Assembly: GCA_029959085.1 (NCBI GenBank)
Contig: JARWIR010000003.1
Coordinates: 37,373,505 to 37,437,504 of the forward strand
Reading direction: 5' to 3'
Source of the DNA: Nemophila menziesii
Lineage: Eukaryota; Streptophyta; Magnoliopsida; Boraginales; Hydrophyllaceae
Length of the DNA stretch: 64,000 nucleotides
The position numbers and the translations under genes are program-made. The notes beneath the pieces were generated by a model. The model ran no database searches. It saw nothing but the letters and a program-made list of their open reading frames with translations, and was not told where the DNA came from. Below are positions 1-11,708 of this stretch, in pieces; within the stretch, counting starts at the first letter, position 1; each line of letters starts with the position of its first letter.

Positions 1-417
1 GATCAAGATGTCCATATAGACTGCTCTCCAATAGAAATACATGCATACATAGGAAACATCACAAGTGCCGAGAAAGTAGCCAAAAGAAATAACCACAGCT
101 CTTAGCAAAGAAATGAAGGGGCTATGTATTTGCTTGTGAACATAAAAGCCCATAACTTGATTAAAAAGCCATTCTCTCGGATCACACATAGAAATGAAGA
201 ATATTTTATATCTGTCTCCAATAAAGACCAAAAAGTAGAGAATCATAGTAAAAAGTATCACATTAACTGAATGCTTAACAATATTTATATAAAATCTCTG
301 TTGGAAGCCAATACTCTTCTTAGACCACGAAGAAGAGACACCCTTATTTAAAACTTCCAAAATGAGATCGAAAAGGATCTTGAAAAACAGAAACAATTTA
401 CAAAACCTCCACTGAAT

Positions 418-698
418 CAGGGCCGGTCCTGTAGTAAAGCAAAAGACGCGGCCGCTTACGGCCCCCTATTTTTTGATGTTTTTAGGGGCCTCCGATCATC
501 TAAATGCATTATGTGTGGTATATATATATCTTTGATTTAAATGATTATATAGATGTAGTATGATTAGTTTGGTTGTATGTTCATTATGAGGTCTAGAGTT
601 CGAACCACTAATAGTAATAATATTTTTATTTTATTTATGTGGAGGGCCCCATTTTGTGAGTTTGCTTAGGGCCCCCTGAAATGTCAGGGCCGGCCCTG
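418..698. mobile_element. 281-bp hAT-type MITE
   Basis: The element begins CAGGGCCGGTCCTG and ends CAGGGCCGGCCCTG. These are 14-bp terminal inverted repeats with one mismatch. It is flanked by a perfect 8-bp target duplication CACTGAAT (410-417 and 699-706), the size made by hAT transposases. It has no coding capacity. It lies in the unknown membrane-protein ORF and adds 289 bp, which shifts the frame. Its interior contains a tRNA-promoter-like stretch (see findings). Confidence 0.9.
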
Positions 699-959
699 CA
701 CTGAATAATCATATAAATATCAAATGGTCCCATGCGGTTCATTTTACCAATAAGATCAAGATTAATTAGAGTTGAATTAATGATAAAGTATGACACATAG
801 ATTAAAGAACCTGCATACCAATAGGATAAAGAAAGCATAGTGGAAAGATTTTGCTCATATCTCCCAGTGAAAAAGGCACCTATCAAGAGCAGTGCCAAGA
901 TAAACAGCAATATCATCCTCAACCCAATTGGATTCCAATATCTCTGGTTACAAAGCCAT

Positions 960-1255
960 TGCATGTGTAGAAAGCATCTTATCTGGGTAAATTTATGTGC
1001 AATAAAGCTTTGAATAAAATAGAGTGCATCAAATCCCCAATTAACTTCAAGAGTGTTAACAGATCGATGGCCTAAAAGAGTAACATAGTAGAGAGGTTCA
1101 ATTTTCCAGTAAATGAAAGATGACAGTAGGTTAATAAGTTGCATGTGTATAAGGAGATCATAAGTAAAGCTCTGAATAAGATAGATTGCATCAAATCTCC
1201 AATTAATTCCAAAATTGTTAACAGATCGATGGCTTGTATTTCTGAAATGCAATGT
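960..1255 (-). repeat. In-frame 180-bp direct repeat within the membrane-protein ORF
   Basis: Two diverged copies begin at 960 and 1140 and share long stretches, including GTTAACAGATCGATGGC and the segment coding for IQSF. The 180-bp period is a multiple of three, so the protein repeats with the DNA. The 8-mer TGCATGTG heads both copies and recurs at 1518, 1860 and 1953. All spacings (180, 378, 342, 93) are divisible by three. Confidence 0.75.
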
Positions 1256-2156
1256 CATATAAGAGATTTTTGAGTTCATATAAACACGGCTCCTTGCATT
1301 GAGAATATAAAATACAGAGCACTCTAATTTATATACGAAATCTTCATTATATAAAGAGCGAGTAGCGAATAGCGTATTATTCAAGAGATTATCTCCAAAT
1401 TGGAGGTTAAAGTTGAGTGTTGTAGAAGGATTCCTTAGCCAATCGATTCTATATAGATATATCTTAACATAAAACCAGATCCTGCTCACAGAGTTGTAAT
1501 AAACTTCAAATTGTCTTTGCATGTGGATTACATTCCATTGGAACATCATAATGAAATTGAAAACAGAATATAGAGCTCTGTAACTGATATAATTGCAGTA
1601 GAAAATCAATTGGATGTGGTAATTTACCTTCCTATCTTGATAGATGATATGAGAAAGATTAAAATCAGTTAATCCTTCCTTGAATTGACTTTGTATAGTG
1701 TTAATTAAATATTTCCTCTTCCGGGAATAAAAGAGAATACGAAAATCCAATATAATGTAAATGTTAATTAGATAGATACATTCTTCATAATGAGATAAGG
1801 TGTATAAGACAGAGTTATCTTCCTTGGTAGTAGTATTCATACCATGCTTTTTCCAGTCTTGCATGTGTTCGGAAATGAAACAGAAGTCAGAAATTTTCTC
1901 ATAAAAGATGATCATAATCAAAAGGATAGCCAACACATTCCAAAAAAAGAGCTGCATGTGTAAGGGAAATTGATGGCCGAACCAGCTCCTTTTGGCCATC
2001 AAGTGAGTGTTGGTAAAAGTTGAAGGAGGTCCTCTGTCATAATCAAGGAGAAAGAGAAGAAAAGCAACCATGGGAAGAGTAGAAGAAAGAAACCAGAGCA
2101 TTATTTCATACAATTTTGTCAAAGATTTGTGAAAGGAAGAAGACGAAGACTCTAAG

Positions 2157-2174
2157 TTGACTTTACAAAGTCAA
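2157..2174. promoter_or_regulatory. Palindromic pair of W-box cores upstream of the membrane-protein ORF
   Basis: TTGACTTTACAAAGTCAA is an inverted repeat of TTGACTTT around a 2-bp centre, 35-52 bp upstream of the ATG at 2122. TTGAC followed by C or T is the W-box core recognised by plant WRKY factors. Placement next to the ORF start is suggestive only; it may lie in the leader rather than the promoter. Confidence 0.3.
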
Positions 2175-2218
2175 AGTTTTTGCAGAGCATTTTTAAGAGA
2201 GAGAAGAGCAACCCAAAA

Positions 2219-2324
2219 TTTGTAGGGGGTCTTCCTTTGGATGTCATATTACTAAAGAATACCGTGTGCTCGTCATATTAAAAGGCATACGCCAATTTTT
2301 GTAGGGGGTCTTCCTTTGGATGTC
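2219..2324. repeat. 27-bp direct repeat, 79 bp apart
   Basis: A 27-bp sequence containing GTAGGGGGTCTTCCTTTGG occurs at 2219-2245 and again at 2298-2324. The intervening 52 bp are unrelated. It is a local duplication in the upstream region of the membrane-protein ORF. Confidence 0.7.
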
Positions 2325-2760
2325 CCCGACCAATTCTAGTTTTATTTTTTTCTTATATTCTGTATTTAGTGCAAATTTGGGGGATGAACCAAATCCACTT
2401 TTCAATATTATAGAATTAGAATCTGTTGTCTAAATGTGCTAGCCTCCTTAATTGACTTACCTTCAAAATTGCTATTTCAATATGATAAAAAGAAACTACA
2501 TTTTAATTGTGGGAGTTTCTATACATAACTTTGCTTTTAGCTGTATTTTATATCTACTCGTAGGTTTGGAGGTTCCACCACGACCTCACCACCGCGGTGA
2601 TGTAGGACCTAGTATTTCATGAGATATGTTTCATTTTTAATCATTTCTTGTTTTTAATTTGCTTAGTGTATATTATTTGTTAATGTTAATTGTTTTTTTT
2701 CGAGACATGGGATAGGACTCAACTTTAAGTTAAGAGTAAGGTAATTGACATCTTTCAAGG
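2325..2760. other. Intergenic, no gene seen
   Basis: AT-rich sequence with stops in all frames and no recognisable domain. Confidence 0.5.
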
Positions 2761-4302
2761 TGTGATAAAATTATACAAGTAAAGATGCACACCTCGAGAG
2801 AACGAGATTAACTTTCCATGGGTGTACGGATTGTTTGCAAGTAATAAGTAAGTAACACAGTATCGATCTCAGGGACTACGAAAGTTAGTATGAGATGTAG
2901 TAGATAGAGTTTCAAAATTAAATACGTGAAAATGAAAAATATTTGTTTGGTTTTTGTTTTAAATCTAGAATACAATAACGATAATAAACTAAGATTAAAC
3001 TAAGATAATAAAGTAACTAACAAAAGGGGGAAGTATGAGAGTATAGCAAGAGAGATCTCGCAAGTTATCCCCACTAACCTTGATCTTATGTTTTATGTTT
3101 AAGGGAGAACTGTGGAAACATGCAATAGCCGGAATTCTAACTTCCTTCACTCCCGTCAAGGTAGCTTAGGAGGTAACCTCAACACTATTAAGAGAATTGG
3201 GTATAGGAACCCTACGTAATGATCGGTGGTTAAATTTGCCCCTATTGACTATCTAGTTAGGCAAGCCCGTCAAGATCACTACGCACACTAGACGACTATG
3301 TATCGTGTTAAATAATTAAACCCCCATCAGGGTGATAGTCCTAATTAAGAAAGGGGCATCCCTATACTTGCGCATAGCAAGGAGTACGAAAATATGACAG
3401 ATATATAATATAGAGCAATAGCAACCAAAATTCATTTAAAGGTAATCTCTCAAATTTAATGAACGCATAAAAAAACTAGGGTCCATACATTATTGTTTTT
3501 CTCAAACTATAATTAATTAGTTCATACTAAAAGAAATAATACTAGCAATTAGGAGTATCATATTCATGTTCGAAAGATAAAACAAAATAAAATTACTCTA
3601 ATAAATGTTGAAAAACAATGAACATATGAGTTGTAATGGAATGAACCGCTTCCAGACTCCTCTTCTTCTCTCTTGCTCTAGGCGATTTTCTATTCCAATT
3701 CTTCTAAGGACTGATCAAGACCCTCTTCTAATGTTTAATTCTTGTATTTAAAGGTCCAAAAATATATTTTATGGGTTGTGTTCATGTGACAAATTCCAAC
3801 CCAAAAACGTTTTACTTAAGTGTGGAAGGATTCGAACCACAACAACGATAATTAGCATAACTTTCCCATTTTAGCTTTGAATCGTAAACCGTCAAATCAT
3901 ATGCGTTCCTGACTTCCAATCCTAGCGAGATATCAAATGGATCCTCCACGATCGTTGTCGATATTGTGTGACACCTCGAACAATCTATTTTCTAAATCTG
4001 GCCGCCACATGCTTTCATTTTTGAAAAGTGGTAGAATCTTTCCTTTTCGCCATAACTAAGGGTTAAGCTCGATTTCTTCACTTACTATAATCATCTAAAA
4101 GCATCCTAGTTTCTAAGTATCTAAGAGTTGCCCACTTAACACCCAAATTAAGCACAACAGCTCTAGAAATAGCATACATGCTGTAATTAGACAAGAAAGT
4201 GTAATACATCAAATAATGGGGGGAAATCCATCAACTAAGCACTAAATACCCATAAAATGATGTCATGTGACTAGATTATTCTATCACATAAATAGAGACA
4301 TA
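2761..4302 (-). mobile_element. RepA copy 1: solo-LTR-like repeat
   Basis: The plus strand starts TGTGATAAAA and ends near GAGACATA, so on the minus strand it reads TGATGTC-like to TTATCACA, with the TG...CA ends of an LTR. A TATA-like ATTTAAA lies at about 3745, some 555 bp from the 5' end in its own orientation, the same distance as in the other copies. The opening segment, on the + strand, reads as in copies 4 and 5 (…tgcaagt…gatcgnn cagggactac). No matching 5-bp target duplication is evident, so exact ends are approximate. Confidence 0.6.
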
Positions 4303-4900
4303 ATTACTCGTTGTCATCGCCCTCATTTATGTGTTTAACGCTTTAAAATATAAAAAAATTGAAAAATACAAAATTAGCTTAGGGAGTTAGGTGATTGACT
4401 TGATAATTGTGTAGATATATCATACCAACATGCCAAAAAATTGATTATATTAACTAAGTATGTGCTATATGAAACTTTCACAGAATACTTAATTGCTAAT
4501 CTGAAACAATTTGTTGCGTAAATAATTAATTAACAAACAATGCATACAAGGGCCTAGAAATATTAGCCATAATTGAGTAGGTGGGTCAAACGTGAGGTCT
4601 AACCTAGTAGAAAATCCACTTCACTTGTAACTTTGATGTGAACGCTTTAACAAAATCACATAGCTAGCAAAATTACCAAGGTGTTTCTGTATAGCCACTT
4701 GTGCCCTTAGCTTTTGACCTAAAATTATCATGTATCATGTTTAGCCCCTCTAAGGCTTAAGCGTATTCTTTGTTGGTCACTATTATAAGACTTTACCCCT
4801 TAGTTTGTAGAAATCTACCATGACCCGCCCTCGAGTCACACTGTTTTAGGAATAGTGAGTCAAATTTTTGTAATTATAAGGTAGATATTTTTGTAATTGT
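4303..4900. other. Intergenic, no gene seen
   Basis: AT-rich, with no long ORF, no repeat structure and no domain that I can identify. Confidence 0.5.
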
Positions 4901-4904
4901 TAAA

Positions 4905-5600
4905 GTCCAATAGATGTGTTTTACATTGGATGAAATTTTGTCCTACACAAAGTGTAAAGAGAAATCACGAGATCCATTAAGACACTAAATAAAACGATAT
5001 ATTTTTAGTATATTGCCTATAATGTGGCTTCACCTGGACACTTTATATTATAACACAATAGACGATTTGGATTAGAATCTTACAAGTCCCATATATATAT
5101 ATATATACCCCCATCTTAAGTGTTAACTTCAATATCACTCTCTCGGTAACTCTCCCATAATATCTCTTCATTAGTTTCTCTACAAAAACTAGGGTTTCAT
5201 ATATTGGTCTTGAATCTATAACAAATTAATACTTAGGGGAAACGGGTGCGCTAAGTACCTTGATTCACAATTAGAGATAAGGTATTCTTTATATATATAT
5301 AAGGTTTGTGTAGTGAATCTTGTATATAGGTTAAACACTTATAATAGTGATATACAAATGATAAGAAGGTGTAATCATTGATTCATAGTGCAACGAGTAA
5401 CTCTTAGTGGTGCTAAATGTGGATGCAAACTCAGTTCCAACGAGAACCACGATAAATTTTTGTGTGCTTTACTTTATGTCTTTTATCTTTATATGTCTTT
5501 TGGTTTATATCTTTTAAGAAACAATTCTCGCTTATTTTCTGGAATTAATAAGTTTTATAACGTTCATTATTTACGACGACTATGGTCTAACTCGAGGTTC
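4905..5600 (+). repeat. Copia-like LTR/leader fragment
   Basis: The stretch around 5385-5470 (CTCTTAGTGGTGCTAAATG, GTGGATGCAAAC and a following ACCACGATAAAT) resembles the R/U5 end of Ty1/copia LTRs of the Tork/Angela type. Upstream is a TATA-rich run, (TA)n at about 5089-5106, and a CT-rich leader. No second LTR, primer site or coding part is present. The short ORF at 5388-5645 lies in this fragment and is not believed. Confidence 0.35.
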
Positions 5601-5645
5601 AAAATCACAGGAGTTACAGTTCATTTTAGGCTTTATTATGGTTAA

Positions 5646-6379
5646 TTTGGCAGGAATAGCCAGAGATATTATTTATAAAGGTTTAACTTTTGTTTCAAAA
5701 TTATCCATTCCCAGTGTCTTCCATTAACCAAATGTACGATCTTGGGTATTTTACACTACCGCGGGTCACGGTCGCAAATAGTTGATCGTGACTAGGATCC
5801 TCTCGTTTTTGTTTTGATTTATAACCCTTGTTGTTTCTCCAATAATGATAGAATCTAGTGTATGGATGTATAATTTAGATGTAATTTTAATACGATAGAA
5901 TAATCCTCAATCATATTGTGTGTTTTAGGATGGAGTTATTAGTACCCTATTTATTATGAACATGCATAGATTAGTAATAATTTATCTTTAAAATAAAGGG
6001 TGCTTAACCTAAAAGGTCAGTGCATAAAAATTGTTGCTTAACAAGGTCTACACATGTAACTCATTGATAAACACGCACAAACCACTAAACAAATACACTC
6101 AACTCATTAAAAACCCATTAAAGACGCAAAAATAACCCATCAGTTATTCAAAATTTGGACTTGTTAAGGGTGAAAGAAAATGTTTTTGACCTTTTGAGCA
6201 ATTAACTCTAAAATAAAATATTATTTCTAAAAAAAATAAAAGAAAATGGGTTTTCTATGGGCAAGAAACCATTATTAAAAACATAATAAACAACAAAGTA
6301 AGGGTTAACTGATATCTAAGCGCTTTCCAAAATTTACCGATACCCTGGTCAGATCGGTGAAAGGGGTCGACGGCCCATT
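5646..6379. other. Intergenic, no gene seen
   Basis: AT-rich, with no coding signature on either strand. Confidence 0.45.
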
Positions 6380-7905
6380 GGCTGGGAGCGAATTACATAT
6401 GAAACTCCTAGCTAAAAGATTTGCCTCGATATTCCTATTTCTAGAAATATCCGAACAGAAATAAATGTTCTATGTCGAATAAACTTCTTAGTTGTACGCA
6501 TAAGAGGTCTAGCTCTCCAAATAGATGCAAAGGCCAGGTCTTGGGGGACACCAATGCAATATGTGTGAATCATTACTGGCCTATCACTGTAGAAGTCTGT
6601 CGCCATGCGAGTTTTGAGAACTGATGCCGCCTCCCATTCCATAAGGTCACCACTCCAATGAGTTTCCACGTCACAAAACAGTGAAGCACCCATCCCATTC
6701 TATACAATAATTTCAATTCCAGTAGTTTCATGTTCAAAAGAAAAAGAGGCATCACAAAAGATATTATGATATACTGAGCGGGATATGGGGTGCAAATAGG
6801 GATGTCAATGGTTACGGTTTAAAACCAAAAACGATGACAATTGAACCGCTTGAAAACCAGATTATGTAACTGCGGTTAAAACCATTATGTTATGGTTTTG
6901 AAAAGTGTAACCGATGGTTAAAACAGTCAGGTTATGGTTTTAGATAAAATTAAAACCGAATAACCAAAAACCGTTTATTATCATATATATATTTTCATTT
7001 TCTATAACAATCTTTGTTAAATTAGATATATTAAAATTCTAAAAACAAAATTTAAATACTAGATTTAACCAACTAAATAATAAATATGTAATTTAATCAA
7101 AGATCAACACAATATTTTATATACCTCGGATATTTTTCTTATATGTGTTTGATTTTATGAAAATTAATATCTTCTTAAAATTATCATTTGGTTACGGTTA
7201 AGAAGCGCACGACCGTTTAAAAACCCAAAACCAAATAATGCGGTTATGGTTTTGAAATGTGTAACCGATGGTTAAAACCGTTAGAATATTGTTTTTAATA
7301 AAATAAACGGTTATGGTTTTTGATACTTCTTCAAAAAACCAAACTGTTGCCATCCCTAGGTGCAAAGAAGGCTAGTGTCCCAGTACCCACCTTATCAGAG
7401 TCAGGCGGGTTAGCCATTCGAGACATGTCCCAATTTGCCTCAACATTTTCTTTCATCGAGGAATCTACCAGGAGGAGGATCACTTTGTCATTCCAGATTG
7501 TTCCTTCAAAAAGACACTTCATCTAACAATCAAATATTCCAAAATCAAATCGGGATCCATGCCGAAAGAATCCTCCTATCCATTTCCATTTTCTTTCCCT
7601 CACGAAGCACCTTCATAGTCCATCCCTCAACCTCACACAATTTTGATCCCCAACTACATGTTGACCTAAAGAAAAACTCCCATACTTCATTACTAATCAG
7701 ACATTTTATAAATAGTCTCAATTGGGAAATTACAGAGCTTGCAACGCAGGGAAGGATCACATTTTTCTTTATAAATAAAGTGCCTCCACAAGAGATAGCA
7801 TTGTTTGGTTCATTTCCAAAAGAAAGTTTTGCCTTTTGTTGGAGTTTTGATTGTCTTCCAAAAACTTGGATTACTTTTTTGAACCCAAGGGTGAAACATC
7901 CTTAG
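6380..7905 (-). pseudogene. LINE ORF2 remnant: zf-RVT and RNase H domains, frameshifted and MITE-interrupted
   Basis: Reading the minus strand across several frames recovers the 3' half of a plant non-LTR retrotransposon ORF2. A zf-RVT-like region (about 7905-7545) contains KTPTKGKTFFWK, then RCKLCNFPIE, then SNEVWEFF. It is followed by a W.P..LIWNIW-like segment at about 7560-7530. The RNase H-like domain follows: CDASF about 40-50 bp left of the MITE, EWEAASV near 6630, and the closing SRNRNIEANLLARSF at about 6445-6390. The domains fall in different frames, so the element is dead. The hAT MITE at 6797-7358 sits between the tryptophan-rich linker and the RNase H start. No 5' part (endonuclease or RT fingers) is present. 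Confidence 0.65.
6797..7358. mobile_element. 562-bp hAT-type MITE, largely self-complementary
   Basis: It begins TAGGGATGTCAATGG and ends with TTGCCATCCCTA, giving imperfect terminal inverted repeats (TAGGGATG). It is flanked by a perfect 8-bp target duplication GGTGCAAA (6789-6796 and 7359-7366). Both arms are filled with alternating GGTTATGGTTTTGAAA and GTAACCGATGGTTAAAAC motifs in mirror arrangement around an AT-rich core, so it could fold into a long hairpin. It has no coding capacity. Confidence 0.85.
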
Positions 7906-8247
7906 AATCTTAAGTGAAAGGATGACATGGTAACCTGATTTGGTTGTGTAAATTTTATTTACCTGCATGCGTCCAGATGATCTTGTCCTCTTTGTCTAAA
8001 AGTGAAGATTAACACATTTGATTGCTTTCTCTACCGATGGATAAAAAGATTTAAAATAATATCCAAATTCCAGGAACTTGAGTTTATGAATATTAATTCT
8101 TGTATTTTGGAGGTGAGTCTCAAAAATCGGTTTATAATCTTAATATGAGGCGACAACCATTTATAATATTCATATTGCCTCCATTTTCAAATTTGCATGA
8201 CATAATCCTAATTAGGAATATTCCTTCCTTTGACGTGTATAAAAAAC
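7906..8247. other. Intergenic, no gene seen
   Basis: No ORF, repeat or RNA gene recognised. Confidence 0.45.
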
Positions 8248-8320
8248 AGTGTTATAAAAGACGCTAGGCGCTAGGCGGAAGGTCGGCCACCTTCCAGCGC
8301 CTTGAGGACTAGGCGTAACC
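8248..8320. repeat. Fragment of a GCTAGGCG-type MITE
   Basis: It starts AGTGTTATAAAAGACGCTAG and contains repeated GCTAGGCG. The same motif and start occur in the complete element at 41608-41972. The 3' terminal repeat is missing. Confidence 0.5.
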
Positions 8321-8847
8321 CAATAAAATACAATAATCTCTTCATCAATTCACATGTAATTTAAACAAAAAATAATTTCAAGACTAACTATTTCAACAAA
8401 ATCTCTTCTTTTCCTACTCTACCAACATTGTACAAAATTATCAAAAGGTTGCTGAAATGTAGGAAAAGTTGGCGACCAGTATACAAATTCGGCTATTTTT
8501 ATACACTTTTATGCAGCATAAGCAAAATCAAACATAAATCTTCAGTTCTTACAACATTTTTTATACACCCTTAACATAAACGGAGATTCAGGATTAATCT
8601 TATGGCTCAACAAAGAATTTGGTCGAGTCTTGTTGCAGTATTTGTAACTGTACTCTTGGGTGGAGCAACAGCTCAATCTGACTGCAGTACAGTGTTGATG
8701 AGCATATCATCATGTCTAAATTATGTTACGGGAAGTTCTTCAACACCATCATCATCATGTTGTTCACAGCTTGGGAGTGTTGTGCAATCACAGCCACAGT
8801 GCTTATGCTCTATACTCAATGGTGGTTCTTCCTCTTTTGGTATTTCC

Positions 8848-9750
8848 TGTTGGTAAAAACTAACAATCGCCGATACAGTAAAAATTCTTTTCATATAAAA
8901 ATATTTGGAAAAAATGTAATACTACAACTATTACAATACAATGGAAAAATGGAATATAAAGGTATCCCAAAAACCGTAATACAACAACTATTACAAGAAA
9001 TGGAAAAAGAACTTACATGGAAATATCAAAAAAAAATTACTAGATACGATTACACAAAACGTGCATCGTTGAAAAAGATATTCCGGGAGTACCGGTATCT
9101 CCAACAATCGTATCCCTCTTCTACTCTTATCTCTATGTCAAAATAATTTGACTAATCATTGAGAATGGAGTGTTCCATTTTCTGAATTTCTAGAATATTA
9201 TATCATTCTCTTTAGAATAATATTCTTTCTCACTAGAAGTATTTTCCTATTCTCTCTATAATAATTTTTCCATTCTCTCTAGAATTACATTTTTTCTCTC
9301 CTCTTGAAAAGCAAGTGACAAAGTCACTATTTATAGAGAAAATGATGAGACAAAGGAAAAAAAAACCGTCATATAAATGCCTCTTCAATGCTCTTTAATG
9401 CTAGCCGTTTTTTTTCTTTATCAAATTTTTGTAACTTCCATAACCACAAATATATAAAAGAAAACTATTAATCCTCCATCAAGAATAAGGAATTATTTGA
9501 AATCCAATAATTCCAATGGTTTTTCTTTTTCATTTTCTAGGTGGGATTTTTTAACACATATAAAGTTTACCCACTTTTCTTAAGAGAAAGAAAGAATTAA
9601 TAAAATAAAACTCTTTAATTTTACTAATTCCAACAATTTCTTTCTTAAATTTTTATGTGGGACTATTAGTACACGAATAGTATTTTCCACTTCTCCCAAG
9701 AGCATGAAAGAATAATAAAATAAATTGTCTTTTATTAGATAATTCCAACA
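8848..9750 (-). repeat. LTR (3' LTR of the minus-strand element)
   Basis: It begins TGTTGGTAAAAAC and ends TTCCAACA on the plus strand. It reads the same as 12069-12971 over the stretches compared, including a 99-codon frame that is present in both LTRs and is not a real gene. Confidence 0.93.
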
Positions 9751-10234
9751 ATCCCCCACTCAGGGTCTTTGGGAGAGAAAGTGAACAGGTTTTTATAAAT
9801 ATCAGCATATGGGTGAATTGTACTTAAGTGGCAATATCTTTCGATTTGAATTGACACGTAGTGAAGTGAGGCAACCACCAAATTCCTGTCAAGTGAACGT
9901 ACTCTTGAACTTGACGGTTTTCGATCGAGACCCTCACAGCACATACTCTACCCGACTGATAGTTACAAATTCCTCAAACATCACCTTTTTCTTACACATA
10001 GGTGATCTCCAAGAGCGTCTAGCCTCATTAGCCGACCCCTCTCGGATTTCAAGATCATTAAGAGCAATAAAGCCCAACCTCATTATGTGTCTCGCGAATT
10101 CATCAAGTCCTTTCTCTTTAGGACCACCCTTATGGGCTATGAATTTGTGGTGAGTTTAAAAACTCATCCTTTGGGAACATCAAGGACGTCTCCTTAAAGT
10201 CATATTATGATCAATATACAACAACCTCAATGGT

Positions 10235-10640
10235 GAATTCATCAATTTAATCTCAATAGGACCGCCATACATGGCTATGAATTCATTGAGTTTAAGCAAT
10301 ATACAAACACCTTCAACGGTGAATTCATCAAATCCGTCTCGATAAGACTACCACACATGGCTATGAATTCATTAAGTTTGATAGATGTACAACAACCTCA
10401 ACGGTGAATTCATCAAGCCCATCTCAATAGGACCACCACGCATGGCTATGAATTCATTAAGTTTGAGAAATATACAACAACCTCAACGGTGAATTCATCA
10501 AATCCATCTCAATAGGACCACCACGCATGGCTATGAATTCATTAAGTTTGAGAAATATACAACAACCTCAACGGTGAATTCATCAAGTCCGTCTCAATAG
10601 GACCACCACGCATGGCTATGAATTCATTAAGTTTGAATTT
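10235..10640. repeat. 85-bp tandem array inside the LTR retrotransposon
   Basis: Units begin with GAATTCATCA at 10235, 10321, 10406, 10491 and 10576, giving periods of 86, 85, 85 and 85. Each carries GGACCACCACGCATGGC-like and CAACAACCTCAACGG motifs. A diverged unit lies just upstream (about 10080-10230). The last three units are nearly identical. The array is near the 3' end of the element in its own orientation. No ORF spans it. Confidence 0.85.
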
Positions 10641-11708
10641 TCTCATGTATGCACAATTTACACTATATAGATAGGAAGTTAGTGCATCATATATAATCAT
10701 TAGTAATAGGTTCCCCATTAATGGGTTCTAAACCTATCACTCAACATTTCTAGGATTATTCTCCCAATTAAGTCTATTAGTAAAAGAATCAGCCATTTAT
10801 TTCATCATTTATATGAGACCAAGTTTGCGTAACAAAAAATCCTTCAAGAACTACATGAATTATTTTTAAAACGCAGATTAGATCAATAGTACTCTCTCGT
10901 ACTTTATTAAATGACAAAAAATAATCCAATGTTCAACACTTGAGTCTCTTTACAATATGGAAAATACCAAGTTGAGTATAGTTCATTTATAACATCATAT
11001 TCCTTATAATTATATCATATTCATCAAGGGGTGCGCACGCCCACAATTCTCTTATTCATGAATATTTGTATTATAAGGAGTTTTACCATACATTATATCA
11101 AGAGAGTCAAACATTTCCACCAAAAATGAGGCTAACTAAGGTAAATTCCATTATTGACTAATGAATTTCATCCTTATGATCAGCTTCCCCCACATCTTTT
11201 ATATATAAAAAGAAGATTGGAAGCAGTAAGCCCCATGAAATGGAGTACCAAAAGACAAGCATGTCATACACCTATTGAAAAAAGTGTAACACAACCTGAT
11301 CTATCTTTTATTAAGGTACTATTAGCAAGGTGCATGTTTAACAACACAAAACGATGTTCTAAGTTTTCATACTTTATCCCTTTAATCCAAAACCACCAAC
11401 CCTTCATGTTGCAACAAATAGATCTCTTCATATAGATCTTCATTCACACATAGATTTAATATACAGTTGATATATAATCTATGAATGATATTTAATGCAT
11501 CAAGAGTTAAATAGTTGTAATAGAAAGGGGAAAAGTATTCCTTAAACTTATATAAACATGGAAAATTAAGGACTTATCTTTGAGCCGATTCACTTTTCTG
11601 ACTCGTATGGGACCGATTGGATCTTTTTGGGTCATTCCCAAGTGATGTATTTCTTCTCATCAGACTCATCACCCTTGCACCTTTTCTAAACCGTTTCACA
11701 GATAGTCT

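Larger units (their letters stand above)
1..2122 (-). pseudogene. Long membrane-protein-like ORF of unknown family, interrupted by a hAT MITE; runs off the left edge
   Basis: From the ATG at 2122 the minus strand is open for 472 codons to the MITE target site at 699-706. If the MITE and one target copy are removed, it continues in the same frame without a stop for another 139 codons to base 1, so at least 611 codons are visible. With the MITE present the frame ends inside it, at 635. The product is rich in Ile, Phe, Tyr, Leu and Asn. It has a hydrophobic N-terminus (about residues 8-27) and many further hydrophobic stretches, for example around residues 58-75 and 400-420, so a multi-pass membrane protein is likely. 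A segment containing HRSVN...NW.FDA.Y.IQSF occurs twice, and the tripeptide HMQ recurs five times, always in frame. I do not recognise the family. No intron is needed for the visible part. Whether it is expressed is unknown. Confidence 0.45.

Noticed and set aside
5388..5645. 85-codon plus-strand ORF
   Set aside because: It lies across a Copia-like LTR/leader fragment, and its sequence matches that repeat rather than a protein family.
7320..7905. Plus-strand ORFs of 68 and 156 codons
   Set aside because: They are antisense to the LINE zf-RVT/RNase H remnant, which has clear domain motifs on the minus strand.
8712..9146. 144-codon ORF overlapping the lipid-transfer gene and LTR, and its twin at 12068-12367
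   Set aside because: Both are the same LTR sequence read in one frame. The LTR structure explains them, and the twin shows that the frame follows the repeat.
10235..10640. Possible CRISPR-like array
   Set aside because: The 85-bp units are contiguous tandem repeats without distinct spacers, inside a plant retrotransposon.
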